Notes: a model not told the origin generated them from the sequence alone. Shown: positions 1-8,699, counted from the first letter of the stretch. The stretch is DNA of 41,142 bases from Streptomyces wedmorensis (GCF_000716445.1 NZ_JNWK01000066.1:1-41142), one strand, 5' to 3'. Numbers and translations: made by a program.

Positions 1-263
1 TGGGTGTCGAGGTTCCTCAGGACGTCGTCCTTGATCTCCTTTCCGGCCTCGCGCAGCTCGGCCCAGTCGTCCAGCTCGGCCACCGCCCGCGCCCGCTTGT
101 CCCGGATCGTGTGCGTGGCGTGCCGGAGGTTCGCCCGCAGGGTCGTGTCGCCGACCGCCGCCCGCGCCGCCTTCGGGAAGGACGGCATGCCGACGAAGGC
201 CCGCCCGTCGCCCGACCACCGCCCCTCGTCGAGCGCTGACGCGCGCCCCTTCTTGTCACTCAC
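1..263 (-). CDS. lutB: Lactate utilization protein LutB, N-terminal part (cut by window edge)
   Basis: The reverse strand from a GTG at 263 reads VSDKKGRASALDEGRW, then a FVGMPSFPKAA-type stretch and a long basic helical region (LRHATHTIRDKRARAVAELD), ending at the window edge inside NLDT. This matches the start of LutB, the iron-sulfur/ferredoxin-like subunit of the LutABC L-lactate oxidation complex, which oxidises lactate to pyruvate at the cytoplasmic face of the membrane. Only 87 residues are present, so the 4Fe-4S cluster motifs lie outside. The GTG overlaps the lutA stop (GTGA), so the two are translationally coupled. lutC would be expected just beyond the left edge. Identification is from the N-terminal sequence and the lutA neighbour. 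Confidence 0.88.
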   Translation of the reverse strand, partial: MSDKKGRASALDEGRWSGDGRAFVGMPSFPKAARAAVGDTTLRANLRHATHTIRDKRARAVAELDDWAELREAGKEIKDDVLRNLDT

Positions 264-976
264 TGCCAGGGCTCCCCTTCCGTGCTCGCCAGGATCTCCG
301 CCAGGTGCAGCGCCCGCAGCGGCGCCCCCTGCCGTCCGATCATCCCGCCCACGTGCAGCAGACAGGAGTTGTCCGCGCCGCAGAGCACCTCGGCGCCCGT
401 CGACAGCGCGTTCGCGATCTTGTCGGCACCCATCGCCGCCGAGACGTCCGGGTTCTTCACCGCGAAGGTGCCGCCGAAGCCGCAGCACTCCTCGGCGCCC
501 GGCAGCTCCACCAGCTCCAGACCCTTCACCGCCTCCAGCAGCCGCCGCGGCCGCTCCCCGAGGCCGAGCATCCGCAGCCCGTGACAGGACGGGTGGTACG
601 TGACCCTGTGCGGGAAGTACGCGCCGACGTCCGTCACCCCCAGCACGTCCACGAGGAACTCCGTCAGCTCGTACGTGCGCGGCGCGAGGCCCGCCGCCTC
701 CTCGCCGAACCGCGGGTAGTGGTGGCGCACCATGGCCGCGCACGAACCGGACGGGGTGACCACGTGGTCGTACCCCTCGAAGGCCCGGACCGTGCGCCGC
801 ACCAGCGGCTCGGTCCGCGCACGATAGCCGGTGTTGAACTGCGGTTGTCCGCAACAGGTCTGCGCGGAGGGGAAGTCGACCTCCACGCCCAGCCGTTCCA
901 GGAGCCGGACCGTGGCCACGCCCGTCGCGGGGAACACGGCGTCGTTGACGCAGGTGACGAACAGGGCGACGCGCAT
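260..976 (-). CDS. lutA: (Fe-S)-binding lactate utilization protein LutA
   Basis: A 238-aa cysteine-rich-domain protein of the LutA/GlcF type, which with LutB and LutC oxidises L-lactate to pyruvate. Two CCG signatures are visible, TCCGQPQFNTG in the first half and ECCGFGG in the second, along with the YHPSCHG motif. The length is normal for LutA. The ATG at 976 overlaps the rhaB stop (TGATG); a GTG one codon earlier at 979 is an equally possible start. Its place at the end of the rhamnose operon fits disposal of the lactate made from rhamnose-derived lactaldehyde. No internal damage is seen. Confidence 0.93.
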   Translation of the reverse strand: MRVALFVTCVNDAVFPATGVATVRLLERLGVEVDFPSAQTCCGQPQFNTGYRARTEPLVRRTVRAFEGYDHVVTPSGSCAAMVRHHYPRFGEEAAGLAPRTYELTEFLVDVLGVTDVGAYFPHRVTYHPSCHGLRMLGLGERPRRLLEAVKGLELVELPGAEECCGFGGTFAVKNPDVSAAMGADKIANALSTGAEVLCGADNSCLLHVGGMIGRQGAPLRALHLAEILASTEGEPWQ

Positions 977-2466
977 CACGGATTCCTCGGGGACGGCTCG
1001 ACTCGGGCGGCGGCCGCGTCCCAGGCGGCACGGGCGGCAGGGTCATTCTGCGGCACGTAGTGGCGCAGCGCCTGGGTACGCGCCACGAGCGCGCGCATCG
1101 AGGCGAGGCCGCCGACCAGCCCGGCGGCGCGCGCCTGGACGAGGACGTTGCCCAGCGCGGTGGCCTCCACCGGACCGGCGACCACGGGAAGTCCGGCGGC
1201 GTCCGCCGTCATCCGGCAGAGCAGTTCGTTACGGGCTCCGCCTCCCACCAGGTGGATCCGGCTCACCTCCCGGTCGGCCAGCTCGCCGGCCCGCCGCAGC
1301 GTCCGCCGGTGGGCCAGGGCCAGGCTCTCCAGGACGCAGCGCACCACCGCCCCCGGGCTGCCCGGGACCGGCTGGCCGGTGCGTCGGCAGTGGGCCCGTA
1401 TCCGCTCCGGCATGTCGCCGGGTGCGAGGAACTCCGGCGCGTCCGGGTCGACGACCGAAGCGAACGGCTCCGCGCGGGCGGCGTCGGCGAGGAGGCCGTC
1501 GAGGCCGGCCGGCACGCCCCGCGCCGTCCATGTCCTGCGGCACTCCTCCAGGAGCCACAGCCCCATGATGTTGCGCAGATAGCGCACGGTGCCGTCGATC
1601 CCGCGCTCGTTGGTGAAGCCGGCCGCCCGGGACTCCTCGGTGAGCACCGGCGCGTCCAGTTCGAGGCCGGCGAGCGACCAGGTGCCGCAGGAGACGTAGG
1701 CGGCGCCCGGGGCCGTCGCCGGAACGGCGACGACGGCCGACGCGGTGTCGTGCGAGGCGACCGCCGTGACCGGTGTCCCGGCCGGCAGCCCCGTGAACTC
1801 CGCCACGCGCGGGAGGAGTCCGCCCGCCGGATCGCCGGGGGACCGCAGCGCCGGCAGCAGCCCCGGGTCCAGGCCGAGCCGGGCGGCCAGCTCCTCTGAC
1901 CAGGCGCCGGAGCGGGTGTCGAAGAGCCCCGTCGTCGAGGCGTTCGTCTCCTCGGCGCCGACCGTCCCGGTCAGCCAGTGGACCATCAGGTCCGGAATCA
2001 TCAACAGGGTCCGCGCCGCCCCCAGTTGTGCGGTCCCGGCGGCCGACGCGAGCTGGAACACGGTGTTGAACGGCAGGTGCTGGAGCCCGGTCACGCGGTA
2101 CAGCTCGGCCGCGCCGAGCCTGTCCCGCACCGCCTCCGCGACGCCCTCGGTGCGCCGGTCGCGGTAGTGGTACGGCGAGCCGAGCAGCGCACCGTCGGCG
2201 TCGAGCAGCCCGTAGTCCACCGCCCAGGAGTCCACGCCGACGGAGTCGACCCCGCCGGAGCGGGCGGCGGCGCGCAGGCCCTCCAGGACGCCCCCGAAGA
2301 GGCCGAGGACGTCCCAGCGCAGGCCGTCGGGCAGCGGGACCGGGGTGTTGGGGAAGCGGTGGAGCTCGGTGAGGCCGAGCCGGCCGGACCCGACGCGGCC
2401 CAGCATCACGCGCCCGCTGGTGGCGCCGAGGTCCACCGCGGCGAAGACGCCGTGCGGCCCGCTCAT
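976..2466 (-). CDS. rhaB: Rhamnulokinase (FGGY family)
   Basis: A 496-aa FGGY-family carbohydrate kinase that phosphorylates L-rhamnulose to L-rhamnulose 1-phosphate in the cytoplasm. Visible signatures are the N-terminal phosphate-binding strand AAVDLGATSGRVMLGR, the YHYRDRRT segment found in rhamnulokinases, VSCGTWSL in the second lobe and the C-terminal adenosine-binding GGGARNELLCRMTADA. The length is close to known RhaB (about 480-490 aa). Its ATG overlaps the upstream aldolase/dehydrogenase stop by 4 bp (ATGA), and its own stop overlaps the lutA start, so the whole set is one tight leftward operon. The substrate is inferred from this context as well as from the motifs. Confidence 0.93.
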   Translation of the reverse strand: MSGPHGVFAAVDLGATSGRVMLGRVGSGRLGLTELHRFPNTPVPLPDGLRWDVLGLFGGVLEGLRAAARSGGVDSVGVDSWAVDYGLLDADGALLGSPYHYRDRRTEGVAEAVRDRLGAAELYRVTGLQHLPFNTVFQLASAAGTAQLGAARTLLMIPDLMVHWLTGTVGAEETNASTTGLFDTRSGAWSEELAARLGLDPGLLPALRSPGDPAGGLLPRVAEFTGLPAGTPVTAVASHDTASAVVAVPATAPGAAYVSCGTWSLAGLELDAPVLTEESRAAGFTNERGIDGTVRYLRNIMGLWLLEECRRTWTARGVPAGLDGLLADAARAEPFASVVDPDAPEFLAPGDMPERIRAHCRRTGQPVPGSPGAVVRCVLESLALAHRRTLRRAGELADREVSRIHLVGGGARNELLCRMTADAAGLPVVAGPVEATALGNVLVQARAAGLVGGLASMRALVARTQALRHYVPQNDPAARAAWDAAAARVEPSPRNP

Positions 2467-4508
2467 CGGAGGAAGGCCGCGGCGACGCCCGCGTCCACCG
2501 GCACGTGCAGGCCGGTGGTGTGGCTCAGGTCGCCGCCGGTCAGTGCGAAGACCGCGTTCGCCACGTGCTCCGGCAGCACCTCACGCCCGAGGAGCGTCCG
2601 CCCCGCGTAGAACGCGCCGAGCTCCTCCTCCGCGATGCCGTACGTGGCGGCCCGCTGGGCGCCCCAGCCGGCGGAGAAGATGCCCGAGCCGCGCACGACG
2701 CCGTCCGGGTTGATGCCGTTGACGCGGATGCCATGCTCGCCCAACTCGGCTGCCAGGAGCCGCACTTGATGAGACTGGTCGGCCTTGGTGGCGGAGTACG
2801 CGATGTTGTTCGGGCCGGCGAAGACCGCGTTCTTCGACGCGATGTACACGATGTCGCCGCCCAGCGCCTGGGCGGTCATGACCCGCGCCGCCTCCCGGGA
2901 GACCAGGAACGAGCCGCGGGCCATGATGGCGTGCTGGACGTCCCAGTCGCGCGCCGTCGTGTCCAGCAGCGGCTTGGAGATCGAGATGCCGGCGTTGTTG
3001 ACGACCAGGTCCACCCCGCCGAAGGCGAGCAGCGCCGCGCGGAACGCCGCGCCGATCTCCTCCTCCGACGTGACGTCCACGGCGACGGCCACCGCCCGGT
3101 CCGGACCGCCCAGTTCCGAGGCGACCGCGGCCGCGCTCTCCGCGTTCAGGTCGGCGACGACCACGCAGGCGCCCTCGGCGACCAGGCGGTGCGCGATGGC
3201 GCGCCCGATGCCGCTGCCCGCGCCCGTCACGAGCGCCACCCGGGTGGCGAGCGGCCGGGGCCTCGGCATCCGCCGCAGCTTGGCCTCCTCCAGCTCCCAG
3301 TACTCGATGCGGAACTTCTCCGACTCCTCGATCGGCGCGTACGCCGAGACCGCCTCGGCGCCCCGCATCACGTTGATCGCGTTGACGTAGAACTCGCCGG
3401 CCACCCGCGCCGTCTGCTTGTCGCGGCCGAAGGAGAACATGCCCACGCCGGGCACCAGGACGATCGCCGGGTCCGCGCCCCGCATCGCGGGGGAGTCCTC
3501 GACGGCGTGCCGCGCGTAGTAGGCCGCGTACTCCTCGCGGTAGGCCGCGTGCAGCTCCCGCAGCCGGCCGACGGCCTCCGCGAGCGGCACGCCCGCCGGA
3601 AGGTCGAGGACGAGCGGACGGACCTTGGTGCGCAGGAAGTGGTCAGGGCACGAGGTCCCGAGGGCGGCGAGCCTCGGGTGCTCCGCACGGGCCAGGAAGT
3701 CGAGCACCGCGTCGGAGTCGGTGAAGTGGCCGACTTGCGGCTGGTCCTGGGACGCGAGCCCCCGTACGTACGGGGCGAGCGCGGCGGCGCGCTCCCGCCG
3801 CTCGGCCGCGGGCAGCGCCGCGTACCCCTCGACGACCGGTCCGAACGGCTCCGGTCGGCCCCGCTCGGCGAGGAAGGCCTCGGCGGTCCGGATGATCAGC
3901 AGCGCGTTGTGCTCGCACTCCTGCGAGGTCGCGCCCCAGGCCGTGATGCCGTGACCGCCGAGGACGCAGCCGATCGCCCGCGGGTTGGCCTCCTTCACGG
4001 CCGCGATGTCCAGGCCCAGTTGGAAGCCGGGACGGCGCCACGGCACCCACGCCACCGCGTCGCCGAAGCATTCCGCGGTCAGCTTCTCGCCGTCGGCGGC
4101 GCAGGCGAGCGCGATCCCCGCGTCCGGGTGGAGGTGGTCGACGTGGTCCGCGTCGACCAGGCCGTGCATGGCGGTGTCGATGGACGGGACCGCGCCCCCC
4201 TTGCCGTACAGGCAGTGGTCGAAGGCCGCGACCATCTCGTCCTCGCGCTCGACGCCCGGGTAGACGTCGGCGAGGGCGCGCAGCCGGTCGAGGCGGAGCA
4301 CCGCGAGCCCGTCCTCGGTGAGCGTGCCCAGGTCGCCGCCGGAGCCCTTGACCCACATCAGGGTGGTCTCGCCGCCGGTGACGGGGTCGGTGACGGTGCC
4401 CTTCGCGGAGGTGTTGCCGCCCGCGTAGTTGGTGGTGCGCGGGTCGGCGCCGAGCCGGTGGGACCGGCCGAGGAGGGAGGTGACTTCGGGAGGGGTGGCG
4501 GAGGTCAT
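2463..4508 (-). CDS. rhaEW: Bifunctional rhamnulose-1-phosphate aldolase / lactaldehyde dehydrogenase
   Basis: A 681-aa two-domain enzyme. Residues 1 to about 410 form a class II aldolase/adducin domain: TNYAGGNTSAKG near the N-terminus, zinc-ligand-like HLHPDAG (H125 and H127) and GGHGITAWG (H186). Residues 424 to 681 form a short-chain dehydrogenase with cofactor motif VALVTGAGSGIG and catalytic YSATK (Y571, K575). In this family the aldolase splits L-rhamnulose 1-phosphate into dihydroxyacetone phosphate and L-lactaldehyde, and the dehydrogenase oxidises lactaldehyde to L-lactate. The ATG at 4508 has AAGGAAG upstream. The frame stays open well upstream, but that part is antisense to nothing real and overlaps rhaI, so it was not used. 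Second gene of the rha-lut operon. Confidence 0.93.
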   Translation of the reverse strand: MTSATPPEVTSLLGRSHRLGADPRTTNYAGGNTSAKGTVTDPVTGGETTLMWVKGSGGDLGTLTEDGLAVLRLDRLRALADVYPGVEREDEMVAAFDHCLYGKGGAVPSIDTAMHGLVDADHVDHLHPDAGIALACAADGEKLTAECFGDAVAWVPWRRPGFQLGLDIAAVKEANPRAIGCVLGGHGITAWGATSQECEHNALLIIRTAEAFLAERGRPEPFGPVVEGYAALPAAERRERAAALAPYVRGLASQDQPQVGHFTDSDAVLDFLARAEHPRLAALGTSCPDHFLRTKVRPLVLDLPAGVPLAEAVGRLRELHAAYREEYAAYYARHAVEDSPAMRGADPAIVLVPGVGMFSFGRDKQTARVAGEFYVNAINVMRGAEAVSAYAPIEESEKFRIEYWELEEAKLRRMPRPRPLATRVALVTGAGSGIGRAIAHRLVAEGACVVVADLNAESAAAVASELGGPDRAVAVAVDVTSEEEIGAAFRAALLAFGGVDLVVNNAGISISKPLLDTTARDWDVQHAIMARGSFLVSREAARVMTAQALGGDIVYIASKNAVFAGPNNIAYSATKADQSHQVRLLAAELGEHGIRVNGINPDGVVRGSGIFSAGWGAQRAATYGIAEEELGAFYAGRTLLGREVLPEHVANAVFALTGGDLSHTTGLHVPVDAGVAAAFLR

Positions 4509-4552
4509 GGGGATCTTCCTTCGGGCGTGGTGGGGACGGCGGTCGGTGCGGG

Positions 4553-5719
4553 TCACGCGCCCCAGCCGGCCTGGTCGCCGCCGGCGCGTTCGGCGGCGAT
4601 CCGCTCCTGCCGGCCGGAGCGGAGGTAGGCGGCGACCGGGTCCGGGTCGAGGCCCCGCTCCTCCCGCAGCGCGCGCAGCAGGGGCCGTACGTCGGTGTCG
4701 TACGCGTCCATCAGGACGGCGTGGGCGGCCAGGACGTCCCCGTCCCGCTGCGCGGCGGCGAGGGCGTCGCCGTCGACGAGCAGCGCCTTGGCGGTGGCCT
4801 CCTGGACGTTGCAGACCGAGCGGATCACCGCGGGGACCTTCGCCTCGACGTTGTGGCACTGGTCGAGCATGAAGGCGATGCCGGCCGCGGGTGCGAGGCC
4901 GCCGTTGCGGACGACCTCGTGCATGATCCGGAAGAGCTGGAAGGGGTCGGCGGCGCCGGCCATCAGGTCGTCGTCGGCGTAGAAGCGCGAGTTGAAGTCG
5001 AAGCCGCCGAGCCTGCCCTCGCGCAGCAGCAGGGCGACGATGAACTCGATGTTGGTGCCCGGGGCGTGGTGGCCGGTGTCCACGACGACCCGCGCCTTCG
5101 GTCCGAGCTTGAGGCAGTGCGCGTAGGCCGTGCCCCAGTCCGGCACGTCGGTGGTGTAGAAGGCGGGCTCGAAGAACTTGTACTCCAGGAGCATCCGCTG
5201 GTCGTCGCCGAGCCGCGCGTACACCTCGGCCAGGGACTCCGCGAGCCGCTCCTGCCGGGCCGTGACGTCGTCCTGCCCCGGGTAGTTGGTGCCGTCCGCG
5301 AACCAGAGCTTCAGATCGGCGGACCCGGTCGCGTCCATGATGTCGACGCAGTCGAGCAGGTGCCGCACGGCCCTGCGGCGCACGGCCGGGTCGGGGTGGC
5401 AGACGCTGCCGAGCCGGTAGGCGTCGTCCTGGAAGGTGTTGGAGTTGATCGCGCCGAGTTCGACCCCGCGCCCCTTCGCGTACGCGGCGAGGGCGGCGTA
5501 GTCGTCGACCCGGTCCCACGGGATGTGCAGCGAGACCTTCGGCGCGACGCCGGTGTACGCGTGGACCTGCGCCGCGTCGTCCAGCTTCTCGTACGGGTCG
5601 CGGGGGACCCCCTGCTGGGCGAACACCTTGAACCGGGTCCCGGAGTTGCCGTAGCCCCAGGAGGGCGTTTCGATCCGCTGGGCGGCGAGTGCGGCCTTCA
5701 CGGCAGCGATGTCGGGCAT
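4553..5719 (-). CDS. rhaI: L-rhamnose isomerase
   Basis: A 388-aa TIM-barrel sugar isomerase that converts L-rhamnose to L-rhamnulose, the first step of the operon. It resembles the RhaI type rather than the E. coli RhaA type: metal-site segments LLEYKFFEPAFY, VVVDTGHHAPGTNIEF and GGFDFNSRFYADDDL are all present. The ATG at 5719 has GAGG five bases upstream; a GTG two codons earlier (5725) is possible. It is the first gene of the leftward transcript, 44 bp ahead of rhaEW, and a perfect TGAATCGATTCA palindrome lies 22 bp upstream of its start, so a LacI-family repressor probably controls it. Confidence 0.93.
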   Translation of the reverse strand: MPDIAAVKAALAAQRIETPSWGYGNSGTRFKVFAQQGVPRDPYEKLDDAAQVHAYTGVAPKVSLHIPWDRVDDYAALAAYAKGRGVELGAINSNTFQDDAYRLGSVCHPDPAVRRRAVRHLLDCVDIMDATGSADLKLWFADGTNYPGQDDVTARQERLAESLAEVYARLGDDQRMLLEYKFFEPAFYTTDVPDWGTAYAHCLKLGPKARVVVDTGHHAPGTNIEFIVALLLREGRLGGFDFNSRFYADDDLMAGAADPFQLFRIMHEVVRNGGLAPAAGIAFMLDQCHNVEAKVPAVIRSVCNVQEATAKALLVDGDALAAAQRDGDVLAAHAVLMDAYDTDVRPLLRALREERGLDPDPVAAYLRSGRQERIAAERAGGDQAGWGA

Positions 5720-5740
5720 GTCCACCTCGGAGCCTTGAAA

Positions 5741-5752
5741 TGAATCGATTCA
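5741..5752. promoter_or_regulatory. Operator-like palindrome TGAATCGATTCA ahead of rhaI
   Basis: A perfect 12-bp palindrome with a central CG, the usual layout of LacI-family operators, placed just upstream of rhaI. It shares the TGAAW-N2-WTTCA pattern with the site at 5844. The adjacent LacI-family gene (6294) is the probable ligand-responsive repressor. The binding is inferred. Confidence 0.7.
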
Positions 5753-5843
5753 GTACGTGGGGGAAGCTAGCCATCGCGGGTGGTGCCGTCAAGACTCTTG
5801 ACCATGCGAGCGCTCGCGCCCTAGCGTCCTGACCCCACGGAAA

Positions 5844-5855
5844 TGAAACATTTCA
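5844..5855. promoter_or_regulatory. Operator-like palindrome TGAAACATTTCA ahead of rhaM
   Basis: Inverted TGAAA and TTTCA arms around a two-base centre, matching the layout of the 5741 site. It lies 24 bp upstream of the preferred rhaM start, and an ATG at 5843 falls inside it, which argues against that upstream ATG being the real start. Probably the second half of divergent control of the rha genes. Confidence 0.65.
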
Positions 5856-5878
5856 GTCGACGCGAACGGAGGGCGGAC

Positions 5879-6199
5879 GTGCAGCGGGTCTGCTTCCTGC
5901 TCAAGGTCAAAGCCGAGCGGGTGGACGAGTACCGCGCCCGTCACGCCCACGTCTGGGACGACATGCTCACGGCGCTCTCCGACGCCGGCTGGCACAACTA
6001 CTCCCTCTTCCTGCGCGAGGACGGACTGCTCGTCGGCTACCTGGAGACCCCGGACTTCGAGCGGGCGCGCGCCGCCATGGACGCCGCCGACGTCAACGCC
6101 CGCTGGCAGGCCGAGATGGCGGACTTCTTCGAGGAGCTCGACGGGCGGGCGCCCGACGCCGCGATGCGCCCGCTGACCGAGGTCTTCCACCTGGCGTGA
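5879..6199 (+). CDS. rhaM: L-rhamnose mutarotase
   Basis: A 106-aa protein of the RhaM (YiiL-like) family, which interconverts alpha and beta anomers of L-rhamnose so the isomerase gets the right form. The typical opening QRVCFLLKVKAE, the ARHAHVWDDML helix and NYSLFLREDG strand are visible, ending in the usual acidic DFFEELD helix. The GTG at 5879 was chosen because it has GGAGGG five bases upstream and matches the family N-terminus; an ATG at 5843 would add 12 residues and lies within the operator. It is divergent from rhaI and about 95 bp upstream of the LacI-family regulator, with which it may be co-transcribed. Confidence 0.92.
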   Translation: MQRVCFLLKVKAERVDEYRARHAHVWDDMLTALSDAGWHNYSLFLREDGLLVGYLETPDFERARAAMDAADVNARWQAEMADFFEELDGRAPDAAMRPLTEVFHLA

Positions 6200-6293
6200 G
6201 AGGGCGGACGGCGGGGCCGCTTAGGATGAAAGACGGGGCCGGGCCTCGTACGGACGACAGGGCGGCAGAGGCAGGACGGACCAGGTGGGACGG

Positions 6294-7358
6294 ATGACGG
6301 ACACCGCGCGGACGATCGGGAAGGGCGGCTCCGCCGGGAGCCCCGGGAGCGTCGGCATCAAGGACGTGGCACGCGAGGCCGGAGTCTCCGTCGGCACCGT
6401 CTCCAACGTGATCAACCAGCCCGACCGGGTCTCGCCCGCGACGCTCCAGCACGTGCGCGCCGTCATCGCCCGCCTCGGCTACGTGCGCAGCGAGTCCGCC
6501 CGCCAGCTGCGGGCCGGCCGCAGCCGCATCATGGCGCTCCTCGTCCTCGACATGGGCAACCCCTTCTTCGTCGACATCGCCCGCGGCGCCGAGCGCACCG
6601 CGCGCGCGGCCGGGCTCGGCGTCATGGTCTGCAACAGCGACCAGAACGCCGGCGACGAGGCCGACTACCTCTCGCTCTTCGCCGAGCAGCGCGTCCGGGG
6701 CGTCCTCATCACCCCCGCCGACCCCAGCGGCGCGAACCTGCGCGACTTCCGCCGCCACGGCATCCCGTCCGTGCTCGTCGACCGCGTGGCGGGCGAGGAC
6801 GCCGGCTGCTCGGTCTCCGTCGACGACGTCGTCGGCGGCTCCCTCGCGATCCGCCACCTCACCGCGACCGGCCACCGCTCCTTCGCCTACGTCAGCGGCC
6901 CCTCCCACCTCCAGCAGGTCCGCGACCGGCGCGAGGGGGCCCTCCTCGCCCTCGCCGAGGCCGGACTGCCCGCCTCCGCGCTCCAGGAACTCCCCGCCGA
7001 GCGCCTCGACGTCGCCTCCGGGCGCGACGCCGGCTCCCGCCTGCTCGGCCTGTCCACCCGCCCCACCGCCGTCTTCTGCGCCAACGACCTGCTGGCCCTC
7101 GGAGTCCTCCAGGCGCTGTACGCGGCGAACGTCCGGGTCCCCGAGGACATGGCCATCGTCGGCTACGACGACATCGAGTTCGCCGCCGCCGCGACCGTCC
7201 CCCTCACCTCTGTACGCCAACCCGCCCTGACCCTCGGCGCCAAGGCCGCCGAACTCCTCCTCGAGGAGACCGGCGACCAGGCGTCCGACCACCGGCACGA
7301 GCACGTCGTCCTCCAGCCCGAGCTGGTCGTCCGCCGCTCGACCCTCGCCGGCCGCTGA
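6294..7358 (+). CDS. LacI-family transcriptional regulator, probable rhamnose repressor
   Basis: A 354-aa LacI/GalR regulator. The N-terminal helix-turn-helix and hinge are clear from about residue 18: IKDVAREAGVSVGTVSNVIN, then LGYVRSESARQLRAG. The rest is a periplasmic-binding-protein-like effector domain (LLVLDMGNPFFVDIARGAE near the start, AIVGYDDIEFA near the end). The ATG at 6294 has AGGTGG upstream; a GTG at 6285 is an alternative. It sits next to rhaM and 0.5 kb from the two palindromes in the rhaI-rhaM gap, so it most likely represses the rha-lut genes and responds to rhamnose or rhamnulose. The effector is inferred from context only. Confidence 0.88.
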   Translation: MTDTARTIGKGGSAGSPGSVGIKDVAREAGVSVGTVSNVINQPDRVSPATLQHVRAVIARLGYVRSESARQLRAGRSRIMALLVLDMGNPFFVDIARGAERTARAAGLGVMVCNSDQNAGDEADYLSLFAEQRVRGVLITPADPSGANLRDFRRHGIPSVLVDRVAGEDAGCSVSVDDVVGGSLAIRHLTATGHRSFAYVSGPSHLQQVRDRREGALLALAEAGLPASALQELPAERLDVASGRDAGSRLLGLSTRPTAVFCANDLLALGVLQALYAANVRVPEDMAIVGYDDIEFAAAATVPLTSVRQPALTLGAKAAELLLEETGDQASDHRHEHVVLQPELVVRRSTLAGR

Positions 7359-7372
7359 CGCCCGGCTCCCTC

Positions 7373-7399
7373 CGGCGCAGCCCTGACCGGACCGCGCCG
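7373..7399. terminator. Possible shared terminator hairpin
   Basis: CGGCGC and GCGCCG arms (6-bp stem, 15-nt loop) lie between the convergent regulator and xylA stops. Outer CTCCGG/CCGGAG sequences could extend it. There is no U-tract, as is usual in this GC range, so the call is tentative. Confidence 0.35.
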
Positions 7400-7418
7400 A
7401 CGGGCCCCGGAGGCCGAC

Positions 7419-8588
7419 TCAGCGCACGCCGAGCAGGTGCTCGAGGGCCAGCTGGTCGAGGTGCTCGAAGGCCATCGAGCGCGCCGCGGCCGCGTCCGGG
7501 TCGAAGGCCTCGTACGCCGTGGGGTCGGCGAGCAGCCCCGCCAGACCGTCGGCGGCCGTCGGGACGGAGAGCTCGGGCAGCCGGGACGCGGCGAGCGCCG
7601 CCACGACGTCGGGGTCGGCGCGGAAGGCGGTCGCGCGCTCCTTGAGGATCAGGTAGTTCCGCATGCAGTTCCGCGCGGACTCCCACACCCCGTCGTGGCC
7701 GTCCGTGCGCACCGGCTTGAAGTCGAAGTGCCGCGGACCCTCGTACCCGGCGGTCTCCAACAGGTCGACCAGCCAGAACGCCTGGCGCAGATCACCCGCA
7801 CCGAAGCGGAAGTCCTGGTCGTACTTGATGCCCGACTGGCCGTTGAGGTCGATGTGGAAGAGCTTGCCCGCCCACAGCGCCTGCGCGATGCCGTGCGGGA
7901 AGTTGAGGCCGGCCATCTGCTCGTGGCCCGTCTCCGGGTTCACGCCGACCAGGTCGGGGCGCTCCAGCCGTTCGATGAAGGCGAGCGCGTGCCCGATGGT
8001 GGGCAGCAGGATGTCGCCGCGGGGCTCGTTGGGCTTGGGCTCGATCGCGAAGCGCAGGTCGTAGCCCTGCTCGGTGACGTACTGGCCGAGCAGGTCGAAG
8101 GCCTCCTTCATCCGGTCGAGCGCGACCCGGACGTCCTTCGCCGCGCCGGACTCGGCACCCTCCCGGCCGCCCCACGCGACGTAGACCGTCGCACCGAGTT
8201 CGACCGCGAGGTCGATGTTCCGGACGGTCTTGCGCAGGGCGAAGCGGCGCACGTCCCGGTCGTTGGCGGTGAAGGCGCCGTCCTTGAAGACGGGGTGGGT
8301 GAAGAGGTTCGTGGTCGCCATCGGCACCGCGAGGCCGGTGCGGTCCAGCGCGGCCCGGAAGCGCTTGACGGCGGTGTCGCGCTCGGCCTCCGCGGCGCCG
8401 AAGGGAATGAGGTCGTCGTCGTGGAAGGTGACGCCGTACGCGCCGAGGCCGGCGAGCCGCTCGACCGCCTCGACCGGGTCGAGGGCGGGGCGGGTGGCCT
8501 CGCCGAAGGGGTCGCGCCCCTGCCAGCCGACGGTCCACAGCCCGAAGGTGAACCGGTCGTCGGGGGTGGGCGAGAAGGGCTCCGTCAT
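7419..8588 (-). CDS. xylA: Xylose isomerase
   Basis: A 389-aa xylose isomerase of the short actinobacterial class, converting D-xylose to D-xylulose (and glucose to fructose) in the cytoplasm. It opens with the highly conserved [18 protein letters not shown]. The catalytic pair of the VTFHDDDL motif (H56, D59), the metal-site segment [13 protein letters not shown] and [14 protein letters not shown] are intact, as is FHIDLNGQ. The ATG at 8588 has AAGGAG upstream. It is transcribed away from xylB, with an AT-rich dyad in the 111-bp gap between them. No xylose transporter is seen in the window. Confidence 0.97.
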   Translation of the reverse strand: MTEPFSPTPDDRFTFGLWTVGWQGRDPFGEATRPALDPVEAVERLAGLGAYGVTFHDDDLIPFGAAEAERDTAVKRFRAALDRTGLAVPMATTNLFTHPVFKDGAFTANDRDVRRFALRKTVRNIDLAVELGATVYVAWGGREGAESGAAKDVRVALDRMKEAFDLLGQYVTEQGYDLRFAIEPKPNEPRGDILLPTIGHALAFIERLERPDLVGVNPETGHEQMAGLNFPHGIAQALWAGKLFHIDLNGQSGIKYDQDFRFGAGDLRQAFWLVDLLETAGYEGPRHFDFKPVRTDGHDGVWESARNCMRNYLILKERATAFRADPDVVAALAASRLPELSVPTAADGLAGLLADPTAYEAFDPDAAAARSMAFEHLDQLALEHLLGVR

Positions 8589-8622
8589 GGTGTCTCCTTG
8601 CGTCCTTGCTCTGGCCGTGGGA

Positions 8623-8643
8623 TTTGTTTTCTGAGATAACTAA
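8623..8643. promoter_or_regulatory. XylR-like operator dyad in the xylA-xylB gap
   Basis: Half-sites TTTGTT and AACTAA are separated by 9 bases, an inverted repeat with one mismatch. The half-site AACTAA and the AT-rich character in a GC-rich gap resemble ROK-family XylR operators of Gram-positive bacteria (arms TTAGTT and AACTAA). It is positioned to control both divergent genes. A ROK regulator lies 6 kb away at 14593. The assignment is by resemblance only. Confidence 0.6.
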
Positions 8644-8699
8644 TACGGGACGGGGCCGCCCGGCGCCAGACCCGACAAGCCGAGAGATGAGGTGAGGAC

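Noticed and set aside
977..979. GTG start for lutA
   Set aside because: Possible, but the next-codon ATG is a stronger start and gives the same protein minus one residue.
2505..4628. 707-aa rightward open frame opposite rhaEW
   Set aside because: Antisense shadow of a well-supported gene; Arg/Gly/Val-rich with no family signature, as expected in very GC-rich DNA.
4509..5792. N-terminal extension of the rhaEW frame
   Set aside because: Lies over rhaI in another frame and is Arg/Gly-rich without motifs; ATG at 4508 with AAGGAAG is the true start.
5843..5878. Upstream ATG start for rhaM
   Set aside because: The ATG lies inside the operator-like palindrome and has no ribosome-binding site; GTG at 5879 has GGAGGG and fits the family.
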